From: Apricaphanius iberus
Lineage: Eukaryota > Chordata > Actinopteri > Cyprinodontiformes > Aphaniidae
Length of the DNA: 64,000 nucleotides
NCBI GenBank assembly: GCA_028564705.1
Contig: JAPXFQ010001349.1
Span: 488,001-552,000, forward strand
Direction: 5' to 3'
Shown: positions 38,201-50,202 of the stretch, one piece after another
How positions within the stretch are numbered: the stretch's first letter is position 1
Layout of the letters: each line of letters begins with the position of its first letter
The notes under the pieces: generated by a model
Databases searched by the model: none
The model's input: only the letters and a program-made list of their open reading frames with translations
What the model was told of the DNA's origin: nothing
Translations under genes and position numbers: made by a program

Positions 38201-41200
38201 AGAGTTCCACTGAGGGAAATCGCCATTAGTCTAAAATGAATTGGAGTTTATGTAGCTAGATGGCTAATTTTGTGTCTTTCACCCGATTGCCATTGAGAAA
38301 TCTCAGATTTGATTGTAGATAACATGGTTTATACATCAAAAGTTGAATGACAGAGTATTTATGTCCTTTCATTTTCTTACAGGTTGAGTTGTTGTTGCTC
38401 AAAACACAATAGTATTTTGCTAATGAACACTGAAACTGAAACACAAAAACTGATTGGTCATTGACGGACTGATTACAACCAGAGGTACCGCTTGATGACA
38501 TTGTGGCTTGCGATGCGGCACCAGAATGTTAAGGTGGATTTTTTCGCCCAAGTTAATTTTTTCAAATTAAACTTTTTTTTGGCTGCTTGCACTGTTATCT
38601 GACAATGGTTATGTATGTAGTAAGAAAATTAAACGGTCATTGACAGTTTAAATTACTTTTTACACCAAATAAGTGACTCTAAAAAAATCATCCAGGAATG
38701 TGTGATTTGTTTGCATCTCCTTTTGAATACAATAGTCAAATTTTTAGACAAAAAATTATATCCTGAGAAAAGTGGATTTTGAAGGCTATTTCTCCAAAGA
38801 CCTCCATTCAGTCTGCACTCGTCATGAGAGCACCCCCATATGGAACCAGAGTAGAACTGCAACCAGTTCAAAAGCTGGAAGTACAGTGAGAGCGGCAGTT
38901 CTCTTTTTATTAGACATTCTGTGGTGTTCACCAGATTTGCATGCGAATTTCTGCAGATTAATTTTTGGTAGGCAAATTTTTCCAGGCGAATTCCGGCAGC
39001 TGAAATTTTGCAGGGGGATATTTTGCTTGCAAATCAAAGTAAAAACAAATTCAGATACAGAATTATACAGGATAAAAAAATCTGTGTTATAAACAGCTGG
39101 CTTCTGATGAGACTATTTTTCTTCCATAGAAATGTACCAGTTAATTACATCTGGCTTTTGTATGTAATCTGAAATGTATTTGTTGTGTTTTTAAAATATC
39201 ATATGCAATTCCCATTGTAGTATTGTACATGATGATGTTTTATCAACTGTACCCCGGAAAGATTAGTAATCACTCTGGTTGAAACTAAAGAATATCAAAA
39301 TAAATACATAGCAGGTGGAGATACGTTGATTGTGCAGTGAATTGTGATGCCTCTTTGGAAAAACAAGGGGAAAATATACAAAACTGTCTGGTTTATGGCT
39401 ATTAGAGTGTTAACTACTGTAAGTTTAGATTGTATGCGAATTATGTTTTTTTCTTTTTTTTCTTTGCCAAGAGTGAAGATATGCTTTTCAGAGGTGGTAA
39501 AAATGGATGCTAAAACAGCTGGAACAAAAAGTTTGATATTTTTTAAATCCCACTCTGCCTGGAATGCCTACTTATTTTGCCCTAAAATATTTTGCATCTT
39601 TTGACAGAAATGCTCAGATTGCATATTGATCAAGGGCAAAAGTGCTAAATGGATTCTGTGCATCTTGCTGCAGTGTTAGCAGGCGCTGTCTTACCTGTGC
39701 ATGGATAGTAAATCAGCTGACACAAGATCTCAAGAAGAAAACTCAACCTACATGTGTTTCAGTTAAAATCCCTGAAGCCCTCTGTTTCCCCTGGTGGTTT
39801 CTCTTTGAGAATTGCTCCTGTGAGTTGCCTGCTCTAAAACTTACTTAACTGCGATCCTCCCAAAGTCTCGGACCCTGCCTGTTCCTCGAGATCCATTCAT
39901 CCGCTTTTTCATAAGCTCTGGTCTTCAGACCATGTCTAACAGCTTTCAAGTTCCTAGTGCTTGTGTGGCTGCAATGCAGCTTCAAGCTGTTGTCTGCATG
40001 CCCTTCATGCTCTGTCCTCTCTTGTACTATCCTCATTCTCAATGTCAATAAACTGGCAGACATTTTGGATTCCTGGCGTTCTCTATTTGGCATTATTTTC
40101 ACCTTCTTCAAAGTAAGGCTCAGCATCTTAATTATTTAAAGACCTATACTCACCTCTTCCCCTTTTGCAGTTCTCTTCATTCCCCTTCCTCTGTGCAGTG
40201 TCTCCAATTCCAGTGATCATCACTCTCAACTCCTTTCTTCAATAAATCATTTTAGAATGTATTAGTCTCTGATGTGGTATTCTGCATGTGGGTCAGTAAG
40301 TTAAATACCAACATGACACCCTGGTACACTGGTTGCTAAGCTAATGACTTGAGAGTTTGGTTTTAATGACTGGAGAAGTTGGGGGCTGATTTTTTTGGGT
40401 AGAAGTGTAATGGCCTCCTCACTAACTCTTACATTCTTTTAGGTTTATGTTGTAGCACTTGGACCAGGCAATCTGCTGATTGGAGACATATAGGGCTGGT
40501 GTCGTTTCCCCTATAAAAGCTCCTCTCTACTTGAACTTCAAGGGAAGATATTATTTTCTCTTCCTGCACATTTTTTTTACTTATTGTTTGGTGTGGGAAC
40601 TTTGCCCCACAAACTTGATTTCTTTATTTTTTATGATAATAAAGCTCTTAAACTTTCTTTCAAGTATGCCGTCTCTACCCGTTTTTTTTGTTGTGGCTTT
40701 AAGATAGGTCATGACACATGTTACTTTTGATCTGCACTGTCAATAACTACTAACACTATTACAACTCTGTTTAAGGACTTTTGTTTTGGGGATGTAACTT
40801 TTGTAGCAGGGAGATGCACTCAATTTATACATATGAATTACATTATCATTGTCGTAGACTGCTTCATTTTGTTAGTATAGTTGTAGCTTTTCTGTCATGA
40901 TTAGGATCAACTGTTTCTCTAAAATTTTCTCATATCTTTGCTGTTGCTTTTTTTGTTGACTTTGTTGTATAATGAGGCAGGTTAATCCCAGAGTCACCCC
41001 GATGGTTGCTCTCTAAGGGAAGATTAGAAGAAGCAGAGGCCATAATCAGGAATGCTGCTGAAATTAACAACATTGAGACTCCAGTGATCATCTTCACTCC
41101 TTTACAGGTGAGAACAACCTGAATGGTTTGGTAAATTAGAACAGATTCCAACAACCTCCATATTTTGTTAAGGCAAATGTGTCTCTTTTTGACAGAAGTC

Positions 41201-44200
41201 ATTGGGCCTGATTTATCAAGATTCCCAATAAAAACAGCAAAATTGGGTTGTCCTTCATTTGTGGGTGATTTACTAAGATTGCGTCAGCAATTCATAACAG
41301 GTGTAAGGAGCAGTATTCAAATGAGGACTTTGCGGCTGCTGCTGTGTGTGCCATGAGCTGCACCATTAATAGAAAGGGGAGGAATATGTGCATGGATTCA
41401 TGATGCGTCTTTGGCAAAATAAAAGGAAAAAAAACAACAGTCATATCAAGTGTAGAGAGTCAATTACTATTAGGCTAGAATGTTGTCAGTTATATTTCTT
41501 GTTTGTCAGTAATACACTTAATGCGTGCTGTGTACATGCATCACTCTCTGCTCCATCTAGGCAGCATATTCCAGAGTCTGAATTATTAAAGCTGCAGCAT
41601 ATCCAGAACAAGTTGCTAGATGTCCATATTGTAGTAATGTTCAAATGTAGTGCACTTTATCATGGGTTCTATTAAATGTCAAGATAAAGTAGAAATTTTT
41701 TTTAGAAAATATGAAATTTGTTCATACAAGAACAAGCTACAACTTTTTAGTTACTCTGGAAAACAAATGCATTGAAAGCATTCTGAACAAAAAATACCAC
41801 CATGGAATCATGGTAAGGGCAGCATCACCCTTTCATTTAGCTGGGTATAAGGTTTATCTTTCAGAAGAACAATGGGCTGACAATTACAGCCAGAACCATA
41901 ATGGAAAGGTATTAAGACTGGCAATATTTAAAGATGCTTAAAAACAAGTTTTCATTTTCTTTATGTACATATCTGGCTGAAAATATCTTTTTAGCAAACG
42001 GCAGTAAATTCAAAACCCTGCTTTTCATTACAGTACCTCTTGACCAATGTCTCAGCATGTTGATTAGATGTCTGTTGTTGTTGTTCTTCATGCTTTACTG
42101 CTTCACAGAATGCAGTTAAGCCCGAAGAGAGGAGGGCTTACAACATCTGTGACCTGCTTCGTTCTCCAAACATCCGCTGGATCTCGATCATGCTGTGGGT
42201 GATCTGGTGAGTCCATGCAGTCCCAGTGGGCCTCCACATTCCAACCACCTACTGCAGTTGTATATGCACAAGCACACACTTAGCTCAGTCACACTTTTAC
42301 ACATGGAAGGACTGTGTGTGTGTGTACATACTGTACCCACACAATCCTTCCATGTGTTACCTTTTGTCCATGTGCCATCTAAATTACGGTCAAGACCCTT
42401 TCTATGAACATCAAAGATATGTGAAGTGCTCTGCAACAGCCACTATGATCAACATCAGGCTTTATGTAACTGCACAGCATGGATGCAATTTGTGTGCTGA
42501 GTGGAAAAACAGGTGCAGTTTGATTTTTGCCTAAGAGAATACCATGTTTTTAACAGAAATTTTTCTGGGAACATTTATTTACTATTAGAGCACTAAAATG
42601 GAGCAGAATACTTAAATAATTTTAACAGTTTGAATTTAACAAAATGCAAAATAATTTGGGGAGAAACTGGTGATAAATAGAAATAGCAATGTGTAAGACG
42701 CTCTAAAACATTTAAAAACAAATGTGCTTTTTTCCCCCCGACCACTTAAATTATTCGTTACCACTCCAACCATTAAAATAAATAAACATGTTTGAATATG
42801 TGAATTTTTCTGATTTAGAAAATAAAAAGCTGAAAAGTAGCAGTGGAAACATGTCAGTATTGCTTTAAAATAAAGCAAAAACACTCTATATACTTGAAGT
42901 TAATATTTGAAGTAACACCTGATCAATGCAAAAAAAATGTTTTATGGTTTGAAATATGTGCTTTAATCTTATACCCATAGGAACACCCTCACCATTGGCT
43001 ACTTAGGCCTTTCCCTGAACACGGCCAACCTCCACGGGAACGCCTACTTCAACTGTTTCCTGTCCGCCCTGGCAGAGATGCCAGCCTATGTTCTGTCCTG
43101 GATTATGTTTCGCTGGTGTTCCAGACGAATGAGTGTTTTTTCATCACTCTCCTCTGGGGGCTTGTTTCTTCTCATCATACAGCTCGTACCACCACGTATT
43201 ATACCACTGCTTGCAGAATCTTATACTGTACATATTTTCCTATAAATTGATCAAATTCATGTTTTTACTCACTGCAGACTTGGTTTTTCTATCGATAACA
43301 TTTGAGATGCTTGGGAAGTTTGCCGTGTCGACTGCGTTTGCTGTTGTGTATGCCTACACAGCAGAGCTGTACCCAACTGTATTGAGGAACACTGCTGTTG
43401 GTGCCTGCACCATGGCCTCCAGAATAGGCAGCATTAGTGCTCCATTTTTTATTTATTTAAGTAAGTCTGTCATTTTCTTTTGTTTTAAAGTTGATAACTC
43501 GTGTACTTAAAAATGCAGAAACAAAAAGTGTATAGTCACTGACAGTGGTTATCCTATAGGTTTGTATGATTTTCTCTCAAAATCTCCATTTGTGTTAGCT
43601 GGTCCTTATTTTAAATGCCCTGCCTGTTTTTATGAATATTTTGAGGTGTGAAAAAGCCTTCAAACAAACATATGATTAATACTGGTGTAGCATTATCTCA
43701 CCCTACTTTATCTAGTCTTTCATGTAAGTAAAATTTTTTTAAATCCTTTTTTTTATTTTTTTATTTTTACAAAATGACTAGAACCACAACTTATGACACC
43801 ACTTACAATTCCTTCAAAAACAAATAATTAGAAAAGCAGTCTGGGATCAATGACCGCTAAGGCAGCTTAGCCTTAGAACGTTTCTGAACGGGTAGAACTG
43901 TGACAACCAAAGCTGAACAGGTTACCCAAGTTAATATCTCACCACACAAACTAAGCAGGATGTTAAGGGTGGTAAAACAAAATGTCCAAACCTCATTGCT
44001 TCAAATCTTCAGAAAAAAAGGTTTTAGGCCCAAATTCAAACTTTTTGCATGGAGTTTGCATGCTTTTGTTTTTGTGCTTAGGATTCTCCTGGGGTACTCA
44101 CGTCTTCTCCCACAGTTCAAACATGCATTTGATGGTAATTTTAGTGTCTCTAAAAGGTCCATAGGGGTGTGTGCGTGTGTTCATAATTTCATGTTTGGCT

Positions 44201-47200
44201 GTTACTGTCCCCAATATGTACTGATGATCAATGCAGAGTATACCTCTCCTCTGAACATGGCCATAAGCCCACACTAAATGACCCTGCAAAAATAATCTGG
44301 TATAGATTAAGGATGATCTACAAGGGATAAAAAAAGAAAAGAGCTCTGAACATGTGTGCTTGCTTAACCAGTATCTGTGTAACACCACCTGCTGTGCATC
44401 AAAATTCCCTGTCACTCTTTTTTTAAGTCTGCTTGTCTTTGTTATCAAGGAGGAAACCCTGATAACAACTTAGAATAGCTCCTGACAGAAAAATATTACT
44501 TGGAAACACAAGTTCTCTTGATGCACTAAAGTCCTTGAATAGTAATACATGTTTTTGTTTCTAGCAGCTGTGCAGGCTATTGATAGTAGACAAAGTTGTT
44601 TTTCACCTTCTTTTTTCTTTCATTTGATGTTACAACACAGGAACCTATTCCGCTTCCCTGCCTTACATACTAATGGGAAGCCTTACAACCTTAGCGGGGT
44701 TGCTGAGTCTTCTGCTGCCCGAGAGCTATGGAATGCCACTGCCGGACACCATTAGTAACATGCCCAAGTTCCCCGGGTAAGACTGAACCTGCTAGACCTG
44801 TGTCTAAATGACAAGCATTGTTGCTGTTCCATTCATCTTGAATGGTTTTAAAGCTAATCTTAGAAGCATACATTTTTTTTGCCTGAAAATATATTTAATT
44901 CTTTTAGATGAGTCATCTTTTTAAATTGTTAACCCTACCAGTAAGTTTAAACATGAATACCTTTTTGCTCTTTAACTGTTTTAGATGGCTTCTTTAAAGT
45001 GGATATATTATGCCTCTTTTAAAAACAAGTTTTAATGGGTCTATGTCTGTAAAAACACATTTTTAAAAAGTCAGGTAATATTCTTTACACAAAATCAGTC
45101 TCACATTAAGCGGTCTCACAAGCCAAGTTCTTGACAATTTCATGTCTCTTTTTTAAAATGAGCTGTTTGGAGGGCTCTGTGACTTTTATGCCAATTATTG
45201 GTTGCAGACCACTCTCACCCATTTTGTCAGTAGCATGTGGTTTGCCACACATGAGAATGTCATGGAATTGGAATTTGGTGGGCAGGGTTTGATAGGTAAG
45301 GGGTGGTTATAATCAAATTCCGCTTAGAAAATGCACTTTTTCAAAGTAATTGAAGAGTCACAAGATTTCTAACAAGATTTACTGGTCAATCTACATTGCT
45401 ACCCTCATCTATGGTCACGAACTCTCGGTGGTGACCGAAAGAACGAGATCAAGGATACAGGCGGCTGACATGAGCTTCCTCCGCAGGGTGGCCTGGTTCT
45501 ACCTTAGAGATAGGGTGAGAAAGCTTGGTCAGCCGGAGGGGGCTCAGAGTAGAGCCACTGCTCCTCCACCACGAGAGGAGCCAGTTGAGGTGGCTCGGGC
45601 ATTTGGTCAGGATGCCTCCTAGACGCCTCCCTGGTGAGGTGTTCCGGGCACATCCCACTAGGAGGAGGCCCCGAGGAAGACCCAGGACTCGCTGGAGGGA
45701 CTATGTCTCCTGGCTTGCCAAGTGGCCGGGGAGAGGGAAGTCTGGGGGTCTCTGCTTAAGCTACTGCCCCCGCGACCCGACCCCGGATGAGCGGAAGAAG
45801 GTGGATGGATGGATGGATAGAACATTATTTTAATTAGCTAAATGCCAAAATTTGTTTTTAGATGTTTTTGCTGTCAAAATTTACAATCACTAATCTAGGG
45901 ATGCAATGATACCACTTTTTTTTCAAACCGATACAATATCGATACTTAGATCTGAGTTTACTTTCCGATACCGAGTACCAATGCTAATAATTCTACATCA
46001 AACATAAAAAGTAATAAATTGGAGACTGGATTTATTTCCTTCTTTGTTTGTTAGAACCAATGATGGTGAATGTATTAAAATATTTATAAAATGACCATGA
46101 AACAAAAGTTTTAAGTAAAATTTTTTTTTTTTAAATTAAAGTATTGGTTCATGGTATTGGTTAACTAAATGACAACGATACAAGTATATTAGAATGGTAT
46201 CGACCCCGATAACAGTATCGGTGGATCCCTACTAATATCACTGTACCGTTAGGAATCTTGGTGAAATCATACCTTCATACACTTCTAATACATTTGTGTT
46301 AATTGGATGTACATGAGCTGAGACTGGTTAGAAAGGGTCTGTTCAACATGAAATGAGTCAGTGAAATATGGACTTAAAAGCTACTCAGAGATAAAGGAGA
46401 AAATACTCCAAAATCTAAATAAAGTCAGATTGCAGGCTCTAAATGCACACAAAAACAAAGTCGAATAAAAGAAAATTTGAGTGTTTGAGCGTGATGAATA
46501 TCATATCTAAAGGAAAAAGGTTAACAGTTGCAAGCTTGAAAACACCATCTCGATTGTGAAGTACGTTGTATTGGTGTTTTGCTGCAAGACATCAGCCATG
46601 AAGTTTGATCTTAGATGCAAATGGGGCTTCCAAATCAACAATGACCCTTATAGTACTGAAAAATACGTAATTGAAAGGTGGCCTCAGTCAGTTTTTCACA
46701 GTTGCTTTACAAAGCCCTTTTCTCAGTATCTGAAAATCTTTAGGCTGAGCTGAAAAGGTGTGTGTGAGGAAGGCAGCCTTCAATTTTTGTTCCATCTTGA
46801 GAAACTTCTCTAAAATGTTTAATCCATATGATACAGCTGAGGTCATTTTACTAAATACTAAGAAAAGGTGAGCCTCTGAAATAAAGTGGAAAAAACCAAC
46901 ACATTTTTCATGTTGATATTTAGTAAACAACTTCTGTTAACCTAAAACCTATATGACCCAAAAATGAAAAAAATGTTTTTTAATTTAATGTCAAACAGGG
47001 AGAATTTTTTTTATTTTTATTCAGTTTGCACTGATCTATAGCTTCACTTGTGTCTGTTTTGCTGCGGGTAACTCCACAGAGGATACTCATTAGTAAAGTG
47101 GAAAAGAGCAAGCTCAAAATTCTTGAGCTCACCCTAAGACCAATAAGACCAGGGTATTGAACAAAATATAAGGTGTATAAGACTAGATATTCGATTTATT

Positions 47201-49660
47201 ATAAGATGGTTATGGCTATTGCTATTTTTTTTTTTCTTTAACGTGTCCTGTCTAGCAGTTTGCCACTCAGAATTGGTGTCTGAGTACCAAGTAAAAGCCC
47301 AACAGATTAACTTTCCCAAGCAGAGTATTACAGCTTTGCTATAATACTCCACTTGATGTATATGTATTAAAAAATCTTTATTAGTGATTACTGAGGGTTC
47401 AACTTCCTGAAGTCATGGTTACACGAAACCGAGACAAGAAGGAAGAAAGGAAGAAGGTGAAGAAAAGAAACCGCACCAGCAGAGGTGCGAACTGACGACA
47501 CAAGACAGGGAGGCAAACAAAGAACACAAGAAAACAACCCAGTCCTCTGCCTCTGCCGGATGGCAGAGAAGCGGTAAAACAAAACAAACAAAAACAACGA
47601 ACTGAACAGAACCACACCAATAGTTCAGATCCAGTAATAAAAATTAAGAATTACACATTCACTACACACAAGCATGGATTAATAAACACAATACTAATGT
47701 TTCTGTTAAGCTCCTGGTAAAAGCTAAATAGTGACAATAACCTCAGCTCAAGATATGTCCGACCACACCGATGTCCCCACACCTATGTGTGTGTGTCCGA
47801 GCATGCAGGTCTGAATAAGGTTTCCCCATGCAAGTGATTGATAGCTGGTGTAAGGAAACGTCAATCCGTCCTACAGGAATCGACACAGACATGAAGGAGG
47901 CAGGTGACACATGCATCCAGAGTCCCACAGAGCGCAGGAGCCGCAGGCGGACCAGCGCAGGGCCGATCACCCACCAAGAGAGGAACAGATGGAAGCCCCA
48001 GGGGAACACCAAGCAGCCGCAATGCTGGGGCCCCGAGAGATCGCAGGGACGAGCCCACGGGCTCCGCCGGAAACCGGCTACGCCAGGGCGGGCCCGGAAC
48101 AGGACCCGGAGGCCACGGGGATCAGGGGCACCCCGCCCCCCAGCAGGGCCCCGACCAGGGACCAGCCAATCGACGGACAATACACGCCGCCGCCACCCCG
48201 GACCAATACCCACCGCCAACAACCCGGCCCCCCCCACACACCCACACGCCAGGGAGCCACAGTAAAAGCCACAGCGGATGTACGCCCTCTCCAGGCCGCG
48301 CCCAGCCAGCACCTGGACATCCAGATCTACCAGCTCCCGGGTCCAGATCCCGCCACATGCAGAGCGCCAAGATCTGGGGCCCAGCCAATACCGGACAGCC
48401 CCCCCAGATGAACCGACCAGGCAATAGAACTCATGGAACTGGCAGGAGCTTGGGTGCCGGGCACGGTCCCCACCGATCCACCGGACTGCACCAACCTACT
48501 TTACAACCCCGGCAACCCATAAGACGTGCCCCAGTCAGCGGCCCACCCAGAACCAGCCAGGCATGCACCAGGACCGAGCCGAGCCGGGCCGCAACCGGGA
48601 CCCCCGGCCCTAGGCATCGAGAGCCATGATCGACCAGCGGGCAGGACCATCCTTCACCGACGGGGAGTGACGGAGGGGAAGAAGATGCACCAGGCCAGAG
48701 GGCAGCCAAACACCCAACCTGACAAGTAGAAATTGACAGACAGAGACACTCATACGTACCCTCCCTCTCATGCGCACACATTCTTACATATACAGGACAC
48801 ACGAAAAAAGGACGCTGTACACTCATTCATACACCCCATACAAACTCTATACTCCCAGGCCCAGGGACAGACGCCCTGATAGAGCACCCTGCCCCTGCAC
48901 CCGGGAGACGGACCCCTTGCCCACCAGGACGGGGACAAGCAGACCGCCAAGGCCCCCACCCCGGCAAGAGTAGCCCACTAGCCTAGGTCCCCGACCAGAC
49001 GACCTGATAATCTACCAACCCCTGATGGTCCAACGAACAGGGGTGTGGAAAGACCCCCAGCCTCTCTCCCCCTGCTCAATTGTGGTGTTGTTGCGTGTTG
49101 TTCTAATGTGCACTTAAAACAGAGGGGTGGGACATGGGAATACTGCCAGGTACCCCAATCTCCCTCCCCGGGCCCTCAATGTCTGGATGCATTTAAACAG
49201 TGGGTACCGGCACCACAGGTGAGGCCCCATATAAGTGCCGAGGCGCACCCACCGCCAGGTCCCTACATGTGCGTGTTTCATGTAAATGTTGCAAGTGTCT
49301 AAGTTCCAAGTGTCTAAGAACCAGTAAAAAGCAAATACATTTCTTTTTAAATCACTCAGATTATACCGTGTAAAGTAATTCTGTTGCAGAAAAATAGGGT
49401 AAGCCAAACGTTTACTTGAAGTTTATGTCAACGGTGAGTTTATATGAGCTTTTTTCTTTTTTTTTCAATAGACTTTGGTTCTCAGCTTTGTTGAGCTATA
49501 GTCAATACTTGTATAAAGGGAATTAAAAGGAAGCATTCTTTGATTTCTTTGTTTCACCAGATGTTGTCAGAAGACACCTTACATCCCTACACACATTAGA
49601 AAGGAGGAAAAAGCAGCGGAAGTAAGATCCCTGGTCAAAAGGAGCAGCTCTCAAATTTGA
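32020..49660 (+). CDS. slc22a4/5-like: Gene C: OCTN-like SLC22 organic cation/carnitine transporter, 10 coding exons
   Basis: Spliced CDS: 32020-32448, 32780-32883, 34685-34839, 34932-35103, 40981-41107, 42109-42206, 42981-43195, 43278-43460, 44641-44776, 49561-49660; 573 codons including TGA, all GT-AG. Seen in order: an N-terminal extension before [15 protein letters not shown]1, loop 1 with paired cysteines and four N-X-S/T sites (NLS, NSS, NYS, NLS), [30 protein letters not shown], and YTAELYPT with Glu at about residue 463, matching the sodium-coupling Glu452 of human OCTN2. Expected role: plasma-membrane carnitine/organic cation transport. Oddities: TM1 reads FDGLTAF where relatives have PNGF, and the tail ends SSQI, a class I PDZ-ligand pattern comparable in position to the human OCTN2 tail. 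Introns 4 (5.9 kb) and 9 (4.8 kb) are filled with repeats. It is closest to gene D in exons 1-4, so C and D are probably tandem duplicates. Confidence 0.94.
34453..34532. repeat. Short hAT-type MITE remnant
   Basis: Contains 'ttaattaatcgcgattaatt' and ends 'gtttgacagccct', the pattern of a widespread hAT-type terminus. It lies in intron 2 of gene C. Confidence 0.5.
35198..35268. repeat. (TAA)n microsatellite
   Basis: About 23 uninterrupted TAA units in intron 4 of gene C. Confidence 0.95.
35480..36060 (-). mobile_element. Degenerate Tc1-like element (antisense transposase remains)
   Basis: Phrases such as 'ttttgccacagtcttttgg', 'ttaggtctggactttgactg' and 'gcgtgatgctgcttccat' are the antisense of Tc1-type transposase and flanking sequence. 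No reading frame survives. It lies in intron 4 of gene C; ends uncertain. Confidence 0.5.
36670..36731. repeat. Near-perfect hairpin, 29-bp arms
   Basis: Left arm 36670-36698 and right arm 36703-36731 are reverse complements with about two mismatches and a 4-nt loop. The 18-bp word caagtgaactcctgttca also occurs twice as a direct repeat (36661 and 36690). It lies in intron 4 of gene C. It could be a foldback MITE or a small-RNA-like hairpin. Confidence 0.8.
37450..37640 (+). repeat. Interspersed repeat family R, copy 3
   Basis: Shares 'gttaattactattaggctag', 'cttaatgcgtg', 'gctgctcctgctccatgcaa' and 'ctgatttattaaagatgcag' with copy 5. Intron 4 of gene C. Confidence 0.6.
37957..39093. mobile_element. 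1.1-kb element with very long terminal inverted repeats
   Basis: The two ends are inverted copies. The outer about 150 bp align well (for example 'ataattctgtatctgaattt' at both ends), and weaker similarity runs inward to about 300 bp per arm. Both ends abut the palindrome TTATAA (about 37958-37963 and 39087-39092), which may be the target duplication. No transposase. The inner part of the left arm is shared with 10780-10970. It lies in intron 4 of gene C. Confidence 0.75.
39380..39560 (+). repeat. Interspersed repeat family R, copy 4
   Basis: Contains 'ggctattagagtgttaacta' and other words of the family. The most diverged copy; intron 4 of gene C. Confidence 0.4.
41206..41600 (+). repeat. 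Interspersed repeat family R, copy 5
   Basis: Longest copy. It begins 'gggcctgatttatcaag', includes 'caattactattaggctag' and 'cacttaatgcgtgctgtg', and ends near 'tctgaattattaaagctgca'. It lies in intron 5 of gene C, 100 bp after exon 5. Confidence 0.6.
42299..42357. repeat. Hairpin with 20-bp arms
   Basis: acacatggaaggactgtgtg (42299-42318) pairs with 42338-42357 with one mismatch, around a loop of about 19 nt. It lies in intron 6 of gene C. Confidence 0.75.
43990..44300 (+). repeat. Old degenerate copy of the SINE at 6805-7165
   Basis: Retains 'gcatggagtttgcatgc', 'tcctggggtactc', 'tctcccacagt' and a 'gtgtgtgcgtgtg' stretch in the order of the younger SINE, with many changes. Intron 8 of gene C. 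Confidence 0.55.
45353..45820 (+). mobile_element. Rex3/RTE-like LINE, 5'-truncated 3' end
   Basis: Coding remains near the C-terminus of the reverse-transcriptase protein: [20 protein letters not shown], then in another frame [20 protein letters not shown] and [18 protein letters not shown]. The frame switches once or more, so it is broken. The 3' end has 'gcgacccgaccccggatgag' and a GGAT tandem tail, as in fish Rex3. It lies in sense orientation in intron 9 of gene C. Confidence 0.85.
45897..46230. mobile_element. hAT-type MITE with near-perfect 8-bp target duplication
   Basis: Left end AGGGATGCAATGATACC and inverted right end AGGGATCCACCGATACTG, with clustered 'gatacc/gtatcg' words, are typical of a fish hAT MITE. 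Flanks actaatct (45889-45896) and actaatat (46231-46238) agree at 7 of 8 positions. No coding sequence. Intron 9 of gene C. Confidence 0.75.
47395..49310. repeat. GC-rich island, probably an unclassified interspersed repeat
   Basis: The core (about 47890-49060) is strongly GC-rich and C-biased on the plus strand in an otherwise AT-rich window. It has long stop-free stretches on both strands that carry no recognisable domain and low-complexity Pro/Gly/Arg-rich translations. Borders change abruptly to AT-rich sequence. A 'cacacacattc/catacaccc' zone lies near 48770-48840. It lies in intron 9 of gene C. I could not identify its family. Confidence 0.5.
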
Positions 49661-49904
49661 CTTCAAAGCAGATGAGCAGTAATGTAGTCCACGTGTGGAT
49701 ATATCAGAAAATTCATCTTTGATCTGGGAAACCATAGATTTCCACGGAAATTATTTTGTCTTCTACCCCAACATTAACATACTCTACGAGTACCACTACT
49801 ATTCTCTGTTGTGTATTACTATTTTTCAAACAACATTCATTGTAAGTATGATTGTAATACGTCCTTTATCCTCAATGTTTTGTCTGCATCATTTCTGATT
49901 TAAT

Positions 49905-49910
49905 AATAAA
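49905..49910 (+). terminator. Polyadenylation signal AATAAA of gene C
   Basis: AATAAA 245 bp after the TGA of gene C, implying a short 3' UTR ending near 49925-49935. Confidence 0.65.
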
Positions 49911-50202
49911 GTGACTCTCAAATCTGTAACTTTAGCCGTTCTCCAAAAAAATATTTTGAAATTGTAATAAAATCATATTACTACACTTTTAAAGCTTACC
50001 CTATTTGTCTAGTATCTAGTATTGACTAATGTTTCAATATCAGATTGATCTAGGGTATGCTTTAAATTGCATAGTGAGTTGTATTTACTGATGACAAAAT
50101 CATTATGACCACTGAAAGGGAAAACGTGGAACACTGGTAAGCTTTCCATCATGACACCTGCTAGTGGGCAGGACGTTTTTTAAGGAAATTAGTACCTTAA
50201 TT

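Noticed and set aside
43133..43510. Single-exon 125-aa protein
   Set aside because: It is parts of exons 7 and 8 of gene C joined through an 82-bp intron that happens to be open in this frame.
47743..48826. Long open frames on both strands (for example 47904-48629 plus, 47743-48312 minus, 48431-48826 minus)
   Set aside because: They overlap in several frames inside GC-rich, low-complexity sequence with few stop codons by composition. None shows a domain, and the region lies in an intron of gene C.
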